Origin: JABDIP01 sp965250245 | Lineage (GTDB): Bacteria; Pseudomonadota; Alphaproteobacteria; DSM-16000; Inquilinaceae | NCBI GenBank assembly: GCA_965250245.1 | Contig: OZ252296.1 | Span: forward strand, 3,658,001 to 3,722,000 | DNA length: 64,000 bases | Direction of reading: 5' to 3' | Shown: positions 58,969-64,000 of the stretch, piece by piece | How positions within the stretch are numbered: position 1 is the stretch's first letter | How the letters are laid out: each line of letters opens with the position of its first letter | Position numbers and translations under genes: made by a program | Notes under the pieces: model-generated | What the model saw: only the letters and a program-made list of their open reading frames with translations | Database searches by the model: none | What the model was told of the DNA's origin: nothing

Positions 58969-59844
58969 TCACAGCCCGAATCGCTGCCACAGGGCGCGTT
59001 CCTCCACCGCGGCCAGCAGATCGTCCACCAGCCTGGGCGACAGCCGCGCGATCAAATCGTCGCCCGAATCGCCCGGCGGGGATGCACCCTGGAAGCCAAT
59101 CCGGCGCCGCAGCCAGCCCATCTTCGGCATGGCCGCATGCAGCCGCACGCCCGGGCCGAACTTGGCCCGCATGGTGGGGCGCAGGTGCCCGATGCCATCC
59201 ACCAGCCCGTAATCGACGCATTTCTGCCCGGACCAGAAGGCGCCCTCGAACAGATCCTCCTCCTTGGCCTTCAGCTTGCCGGCGCGGCGCTTGCGCACCA
59301 TGGCCTTGAAGGCCTCGTGGATGTCGACCTGCAGCTCCTTCAGCGCCTCGACATCCTCTTCCTGCTCCGGCCGGAACGGGTCCAGGATCATCTTGCGCTT
59401 GCCGGCGGTATGCACCCGGCGCTCGATGCCGTGCTTCTCGATCAGCTCGTTGAAGCCGAAGCCCGCCGACACCACGCCGATCGACCCAACGATGGAGCTC
59501 TCATCGACATAAATCTCATCCGCCGCGCAGGCCAGCCAGTAGCCGCCCGAGGCCGCGACATCCTCCACGAAGGCGTAGACCGGGATGTCCTTCTCGGACG
59601 ACAGGTCGCGGATGCGCCGGCTTATCAGCGCCGACTGCACCGGCGAGCCCCCGGGCGAGTTCACCGACAAGGCCACCGCCCGCACGCCGGGCATGGCAAA
59701 GGCCTTCTCGATGGTGCCGGCCAGCGCCTGCAGGGTCAGTCCACGACGGAACGCGCCCGCCTGCCCGATCACGCCGGACAGGCGCAGAACCGGGACCACC
59801 GGCGCGCGGCGGCGAAACCGTCCGAACGGGAACCACTTGGGCAT
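58969..59844 (-). CDS. S49 family peptidase (SppA/SohB-like)
   Basis: A 291-residue protease of the SohB-like single-domain group, without an evident signal anchor. The nucleophile Ser99 lies in VAASGGYW and the general base Lys151 in GKRKMILDP. NSPGGSPVQS (about residues 62-71) is the conserved loop. It may digest signal peptides or membrane proteins. Usual neighbour of the glyQ region. Confidence 0.9.
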   Translation of the reverse strand: MPKWFPFGRFRRRAPVVPVLRLSGVIGQAGAFRRGLTLQALAGTIEKAFAMPGVRAVALSVNSPGGSPVQSALISRRIRDLSSEKDIPVYAFVEDVAASGGYWLACAADEIYVDESSIVGSIGVVSAGFGFNELIEKHGIERRVHTAGKRKMILDPFRPEQEEDVEALKELQVDIHEAFKAMVRKRRAGKLKAKEEDLFEGAFWSGQKCVDYGLVDGIGHLRPTMRAKFGPGVRLHAAMPKMGWLRRRIGFQGASPPGDSGDDLIARLSPRLVDDLLAAVEERALWQRFGL

Positions 59845-59904
59845 GCGGCGCTCTGAACTCGGGGCAAACTGCTGAATCAGATATATGGGGCCGGCACCAT
59901 GGCG

Positions 59905-60648
59905 TCAAAGAGGCAGTGCCGCGCCGTCCCGCAGAACCGCCTCCGCCGCGGCGGTGTAGTCGCCATCCTCCTCATGCAGCACCAACCCGGCCAGCAGCGC
60001 CGCCGGCGACCGCACGCCCTTGCGCGCCAGCACGATCACCCGCCGCGCCGGCCGGCCCGGCTTGGGCCACAGCGGCACGATCCGGATCTCGCCGAATTCG
60101 GGATGCAGCGCGGCACTCAGCGCGTCGATCCGGTCGGCGCGATGGATCATCGCGATCCAGGCCTTGGGGCGCAGGACCCGGCCGGCAAAGCGCACCCAGT
60201 CTTCCAGTCGTGCCGCACCCTCCTGATTGGCGATCGCCTTGGATCCGTCCGGCGGCGGCGATTGGTCGCCAGCCTGATAGGGCGGATTGGCGAGGACTCC
60301 GTCAAAGGCCGCATCCCCGATCTCCTCGGGCGGTGAGAGCAGATCGCCGGCCACGACGTCGATACGCTCGGCGAGGCCGTTGGCGGCCACGTTCGCCTTG
60401 GCAAGCCCGGCGAGGTCCGGCTGGATCTCCAGCCCCGTCAGCCGGCATCCGGCCGCGCGCGATGCCAGGCACAGCATCGCCGTTCCGACCCCGCATCCGA
60501 TGTCCAGCACATGCCCGTCACCGGCCGGCGCCGCGGCCGCCAGCAGCACCGGGTCGATGGCCGCGCGGTATCCCCGGGCAGGCTGTCGCAGGACGAGACG
60601 GCCGCCCAGCAGGCGGTCGCTGGTGACCCGGTCGCCCGGCTCACTCAT
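59905..60648 (-). CDS. trmN6: tRNA1(Val) adenine-N6 methyltransferase-like protein
   Basis: A 247-residue SAM-dependent methyltransferase. SAM motif LDIGCGVGT (about residues 48-56) and the amino-methyltransferase motif NPPY (about 121-124) are visible. TrmN6 methylates A37 of tRNA-Val. The exact target is inferred from family. Its start overlaps the DUF2007 stop by 8 bases. Confidence 0.87.
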   Translation of the reverse strand: MSEPGDRVTSDRLLGGRLVLRQPARGYRAAIDPVLLAAAAPAGDGHVLDIGCGVGTAMLCLASRAAGCRLTGLEIQPDLAGLAKANVAANGLAERIDVVAGDLLSPPEEIGDAAFDGVLANPPYQAGDQSPPPDGSKAIANQEGAARLEDWVRFAGRVLRPKAWIAMIHRADRIDALSAALHPEFGEIRIVPLWPKPGRPARRVIVLARKGVRSPAALLAGLVLHEEDGDYTAAAEAVLRDGAALPL

Positions 60649-60859
60649 CCGGGAGGGATTCGCCGGCCTCGGTCAGGACGCGTCGGGCCTGCCGGTAGTC
60701 GTCGCTATCGACCATCAGCCGCCGCGGGATCGCGATGACGCTGCCTTCCAGCACGGACATGTGATTGTCGAGGACCACCGACTCGATTCCGGCGTCGGTC
60801 AGCAGGGCTGTCAGCCAGGACAGCCGCACGACATCGGTGGTGCGCAGCAACTCTCTCAC
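60641..60859 (-). CDS. DUF2007 domain protein
   Basis: A 72-residue protein from a GTG start at 60859. LRTTDVVRLSWLTALLTDAG and the ending DDYRQARRVLTEAGE fit DUF2007 (putative signal-transducing domain). It is translationally coupled to trmN6. The long open frame upstream is antisense to the prenyl synthase and rejected. Confidence 0.85.
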   Translation of the reverse strand: MRELLRTTDVVRLSWLTALLTDAGIESVVLDNHMSVLEGSVIAIPRRLMVDSDDYRQARRVLTEAGESLPDE

Positions 60860-60909
60860 CGGACCTGCTCCCGACCCCTGATCTCGACGAACGCGTTCGC
60901 CGGCAACCC

Positions 60910-60937
60910 TTGACCGGCTTCGGTCTCGGCCTATGCT
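60910..60937 (+). promoter_or_regulatory. Candidate promoter for the polyprenyl synthase gene
   Basis: TTGACC (60910-60915), 16-base spacer, TATGCT (60932-60937) in the divergent gap between the DUF2007 gene and the prenyl synthase. The leader would be about 140 bases. Confidence 0.4.
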
Positions 60938-61081
60938 GACGGGTGACGCCAAACGCGTCAATGCGGGCGCTACCGCGACCGTGGTGCGGCGGGAGACGGC
61001 GGATTTCCGGTCCGTCTCCGCACGGAAAGGCGCGCCGACACGGTATGATATGGCAAACCGGCCAATGACGGAGACACGCGC

Positions 61082-62104
61082 GTGACGGCAGCCGCCGGAC
61101 CCACCGACCTGAAGGCCCTGGGCGCCTCCGATGCGCTCGAACGGCTGACCGCCCTGGTCGCCGAAGACCTGCAGGCGGTCAACGAGACCATCATCGACCG
61201 CATGGACAGCCCGGTCCGCCTGATCCCGCAGCTGGCCAGCTATATCGTCGCCTCCGGCGGCAAGCGCCTGCGCCCCATGCTGACCCTGGCGACGGCCCGG
61301 CTCTGCGGCCATGACGGCCGCCGCCATGTCGGCCTCGCCGCCGCGGTGGAGCTTCTGCACACCGCCACCCTGCTGCATGACGACGTGGTCGACGAGAGCG
61401 GGCTCAGGCGCGGCAAGGCCTCGGCCAACGACGTGTTCGGCAACCAGGCCAGCGTCCTGGTCGGCGACTTCCTGTTCGCCCGCGCCTTCCAGCTCATGGT
61501 CGAGGACGGCTCGCTGGACGTGCTGCGCATCCTCTCCGACGCCTCCGCGGTGATCGTCGAGGGCGAGGTGCTGCAGCTCGCCGCCATCAGTGACGCGGAG
61601 ACCAGCGAAGAGACCTATCTCCGGATCATCCAGTCGAAGACCGCCGCCCTGTTCGCCGCCGCCTGCCGCATCGGCGCGGTGGTCGCCGATCGGGATACCG
61701 CCGACCAGGAGGCGCTGGGCGAGTTCGGCACCCAGCTCGGCATCGCCTTCCAGCTTGTCGACGACGTGCTCGACTATTCCGCCCGCCAGGCCCGGCTCGG
61801 CAAGACCGTCGGCGACGACTTCCAGGACGGCAAGTTCACCCTGCCGGTGGTCCTGGCCTATGCCCGCGGCGATGACGAAGAGCGCGTCTTCTGGCGCCGC
61901 GCCCTGGTCGATCAGGACACCCGCGACGGCGACCTGGACCACGCGATCGCCTTGCTGGACCGCCACGACGCCCTGGCCGACACCGTCGCCCGGGCGCAGG
62001 CGGCCGGCACCAAGGCCAAATCGTGCCTCGACCGTTTCCCCGACGGCATCATCCGCCAGTCGCTGATCGACACTGTCGACTTCTGTGTCGGCCGGGATTT
62101 CTGA
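61082..62104 (+). CDS. ispB: Polyprenyl diphosphate synthase (octaprenyl/decaprenyl type)
   Basis: A 340-residue trans-prenyl synthase making the side chain of ubiquinone. The first aspartate-rich motif DDVVDES (about residues 100-106) and second QLVDDVLDY (about 222-230) are present, with GGKRLRP upstream and the GKTVGDDFQDGK loop. Start at GTG 61082 (ATG alternatives lie deeper). Chain length cannot be set from sequence alone. Confidence 0.9.
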   Translation: MTAAAGPTDLKALGASDALERLTALVAEDLQAVNETIIDRMDSPVRLIPQLASYIVASGGKRLRPMLTLATARLCGHDGRRHVGLAAAVELLHTATLLHDDVVDESGLRRGKASANDVFGNQASVLVGDFLFARAFQLMVEDGSLDVLRILSDASAVIVEGEVLQLAAISDAETSEETYLRIIQSKTAALFAAACRIGAVVADRDTADQEALGEFGTQLGIAFQLVDDVLDYSARQARLGKTVGDDFQDGKFTLPVVLAYARGDDEERVFWRRALVDQDTRDGDLDHAIALLDRHDALADTVARAQAAGTKAKSCLDRFPDGIIRQSLIDTVDFCVGRDF

Positions 62105-62133
62105 CCGCCCCTTCACCGGCTCTGCAAACCCCC

Positions 62134-62553
62134 ATGATCTACCTGACCGTCAAGGCGCTCCACGTGGCGTCTGTCATCCTCTGGATGTCCGGCATGATCG
62201 CGACGGCGCTGTTGCTCAACGCCTTCCGCGGCCGGGAATCCGCGTTTGATGAGGGATGGGCCCCGACCCTGCGTCGCGCCTTGCGCCGGACGATGGCGAT
62301 CGGCATCGCGGCAACGTGGCTGCTGGGCGGCTGGCTGTTCGTGGACGGCGGCTGGTTCCAGTCCCCCTGGATGTTCACCAAGCTCGGCTTCGTGCTCGCC
62401 CTGTCGGCGCTGCACGGACCGCTGGTCGCGCATCTGAAACGGATCGGAACCGTCGAGGACTACCGCGTCCCGGCCTGGATGGGCCCGGTGGTGCCGGCCA
62501 AGGTCGCGGCAGTCACATTGATCGCCTTCCTGGTCATCGCCAAGCCGTTCTGA
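62134..62553 (+). CDS. CopD-like small membrane protein
   Basis: A 139-residue protein with four hydrophobic helices (VKALHVASVILWMSGMIATALL at the start). The layout resembles CopD/HemJ-type small membrane proteins, with conserved His near the first helix and one mid-chain. Heme or copper handling is possible but unproven. It follows the prenyl synthase by 29 bases in the same direction. Confidence 0.65.
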   Translation: MIYLTVKALHVASVILWMSGMIATALLLNAFRGRESAFDEGWAPTLRRALRRTMAIGIAATWLLGGWLFVDGGWFQSPWMFTKLGFVLALSALHGPLVAHLKRIGTVEDYRVPAWMGPVVPAKVAAVTLIAFLVIAKPF

Positions 62554-62660
62554 CGGCCAGCCCGACCGACCCTTCCCGCGACAAGGCCGGTCGCACGAAT
62601 TTCCGCCCCGCACCACCTTGCGGACCCGCCGCACTCGGTCTATAACGCCGCCCCGGCTGT

Positions 62661-62737
62661 CGGAGTGTAGCTCAGCCTGGTAGAGCACTGTCTTCGGGAG
62701 GCAGGGGCCGGTGGTTCGAATCCACTCACTCCGACCA
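62661..62737 (+). tRNA. tRNA-Pro (CGG)
   Basis: A 77-nt tRNA with encoded CCA. CGGAGTG/CACTCCG acceptor stem, anticodon loop TTCGGGA with anticodon CGG, T-loop GTTCGAATC. It marks the start of a likely small island to its right. Confidence 0.96.
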
Positions 62738-62912
62738 ACCTTTCCCGCACATTGTCGCCGAACTTCGGACCTGCTCTCACGCGCAGTGGTGCAGCCTCCG
62801 GGTCAGTATCGCGCGAGGCCGGAAATGTCCGGTTGAGACTCGCCCAAAGCGAGGCCACTGCCTATGCTGACAGTTTAAAGAACCAAGAACAATTTATCGG
62901 CGGAGGTGCAGG

Positions 62913-63515
62913 ATGGCGATGCAAGAGAAGCAAGTCTTCGAACATGTCTCTTTCGGTATCAAGATGTGCATGGTGCTGGCGGTCGCATTCGGATTGGCGG
63001 CCTGCGAAACGTCCGGCCCGATTACCGCACAAGAAAGCTACCTGGATCTGCAGGTCGATAGAGGCTGGCCGAAAATAGCTCGCAATGTCGAGGTGCTGGC
63101 AGGTCGACGGGTTGAGGAATGGGAATGGAATTCCGGCGACCTGTACCTGATCCAGATATCGGTGACTGGTCGATACTACGGAAACGACTTTGAAGACCCG
63201 GACGACTTCCTCGAGGCGGTCTCGGATTGGGGATTCTACGCTGATGTATCTGTTGACCGGCGAGATATCGCGAAGGACCGCAATTCAATCGGCGATTTCC
63301 AATATGCCGTTGCCGAAGTGGAAGACTCCTGGTGTTTCTTCATGCTGCAGGGGCTGAACTACTCCCCGACGCCCGGCCGCAAGCAGATCGGCACCGGCGA
63401 GACCAGCAGCGGGTTTGTGACGTTCTACGAATGCGGCGCGAAGAGCAGCCTGTCATCCTCACAGCTAGAGGCACGCGGCCTTCGGTTTGCCCGCGGTCTC
63501 TCCGGCCGATGGTGA
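62913..63515 (+). CDS. Orphan lipoprotein downstream of tRNA-Pro
   Basis: A 200-residue lipoprotein (hydrophobic segment MVLAVAFGLAAC, lipobox LAAC). The mature part has no recognised domain but a beta-rich stretch with several Trp and Tyr. GGAGG lies before the start. It sits between tRNA-Pro and a sulfatase remnant, a place where islands insert. Function unknown. Confidence 0.65.
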   Translation: MAMQEKQVFEHVSFGIKMCMVLAVAFGLAACETSGPITAQESYLDLQVDRGWPKIARNVEVLAGRRVEEWEWNSGDLYLIQISVTGRYYGNDFEDPDDFLEAVSDWGFYADVSVDRRDIAKDRNSIGDFQYAVAEVEDSWCFFMLQGLNYSPTPGRKQIGTGETSSGFVTFYECGAKSSLSSSQLEARGLRFARGLSGRW

Positions 63516-63552
63516 CGACGATCCATTCGCGCATGCATAGGTAATGATTATT

Positions 63553-63645
63553 TGGACCCGAGATGAACCGGACTAGGCCATGATCGCCTAGCCAGTCGCC
63601 GTGGTCCGAGGTGTAGTTGACGATCGTGTTGTCCGCGAGCCCGGA
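63553..63645 (-). pseudogene. Sulfatase fragment
   Basis: A short minus-strand stretch encodes SGLADNTIVNYTSDHGDW followed by LGDHGLVRF, the metal/substrate segment of sulfatases. Flanking frames are not sulfatase-like, so only a remnant remains. It overlaps nothing recognisable on the plus strand. Confidence 0.7.
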
Positions 63646-64000
63646 GGTCTGGGTGGCGCTCGGCGGCGAGGAGGTCCCCCCGTCCATGCCCGCCTTCACG
63701 CCGACAGCTCGGGAGACTGCCGAGATGGCCGAGCGTTGCAGCGTGAGGCGCCTGCTAGTGACCCATTTCCGGGTGCACATGGATCAGGAGGCGAACCAGC
63801 AGCGAGCGTGCGAAGACCTAGCCACGGGTTATCCGGCCCTGCCGAGATCGTCGAGGACCTGCAGGACTGCGACCTCTGAGCGCGGCCGGCGCCGGCCCGC
63901 TCCCATGGCCGCATCCGAACGGGTCGTTAGGGACTTCCTGCTATCGCTGGCGGCGCGATGCGAGAGATCGAGCAGCACGGAACCACGGTGTTCGAGGATC
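63646..64000. other. No recognisable gene
   Basis: The last 355 bases hold open frames on both strands without recognisable motifs. Some may be a decayed gene or the start of one that continues beyond the window. I see no supported feature. Confidence 0.5.

Noticed and set aside
60860..62116. Long minus-strand open frame opposite the prenyl synthase
   Set aside because: Antisense of a well-defined enzyme, typical of high-GC DNA; only its last 72 codons (DUF2007) are real.

Overview
The window is a high-GC bacterial chromosome segment. The gene orders murA-DUF2948-hisG-hisD-UPF0262-phosphatase-maf-rng-yacG and glyQ/glyS-ppdK, and the trmN6/DUF2007/polyprenyl-synthase junction, are typical of Alphaproteobacteria, and Rhodospirillales-like relatives fit best. 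The genus cannot be fixed from sequence alone.

Host part 1 (1-13938): the end of a pentapeptide-repeat gene; a sugar ABC importer (single-domain ATPase, permease, binding protein) divergent from an FGGY sugar kinase; tRNA-Phe; a minus-strand housekeeping block (dcd, murA, DUF2948, hisG, hisD, UPF0262, LMW phosphatase, maf, RNase G, yacG); and tRNA-Thr.

Element (about 14466-46311): roughly 32 kb of short-tailed (podovirus, T7-like) phage genes, nearly all on the minus strand. Read 5' to 3' from the right they are: a CI/S24 repressor with two operator-promoters, a DUF6456-like protein, a giant internal virion protein, TerS, TerL, portal, Bbp19-like protein, scaffold, major capsid protein, gp11- and gp12-like tail tubular proteins, internal virion protein, tail-fibre proteins and a lysis-like cassette. 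I see no integrase and no replication genes. Accessory cassettes interrupt the late operon: a convergent Sel1-repeat pair with an orphan C-terminal tip, an AbiEi/AbiEii toxin-antitoxin pair with its palindromic operator, a tagged nuclease-like toxin with a candidate immunity gene, a tagged lytic transglycosylase-like protein, small two-TM membrane proteins and a DUF2927 lipoprotein.

The most interesting pattern is a roughly 35-residue motif shared by the C-terminus of the putative scaffold and the N-termini of the two tagged proteins. It suggests a common docking tag that loads effectors into the particle. Several cassettes also share one promoter architecture (TTGACR-N17-TAYRTT followed by TTCCTAT), and the two Sel1 genes appear to be transcribed as leaderless mRNAs. 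Together the region looks like a defective or domesticated podoviral element that may carry polymorphic effectors; this is inference from sequence.

Host part 2 (46312-64000): a small lipoprotein, an AcuI-type oxidoreductase with dihydroorotase, YgfZ, an exported beta-barrel-like protein, two alpha/beta hydrolases, ppdK, glyS/glyQ, a zinc-ribbon membrane protein, an S49 peptidase, trmN6, a DUF2007 protein, polyprenyl diphosphate synthase, a CopD-like membrane protein and tRNA-Pro. After tRNA-Pro come an orphan lipoprotein and a sulfatase remnant, which suggests a second small island at the right edge.
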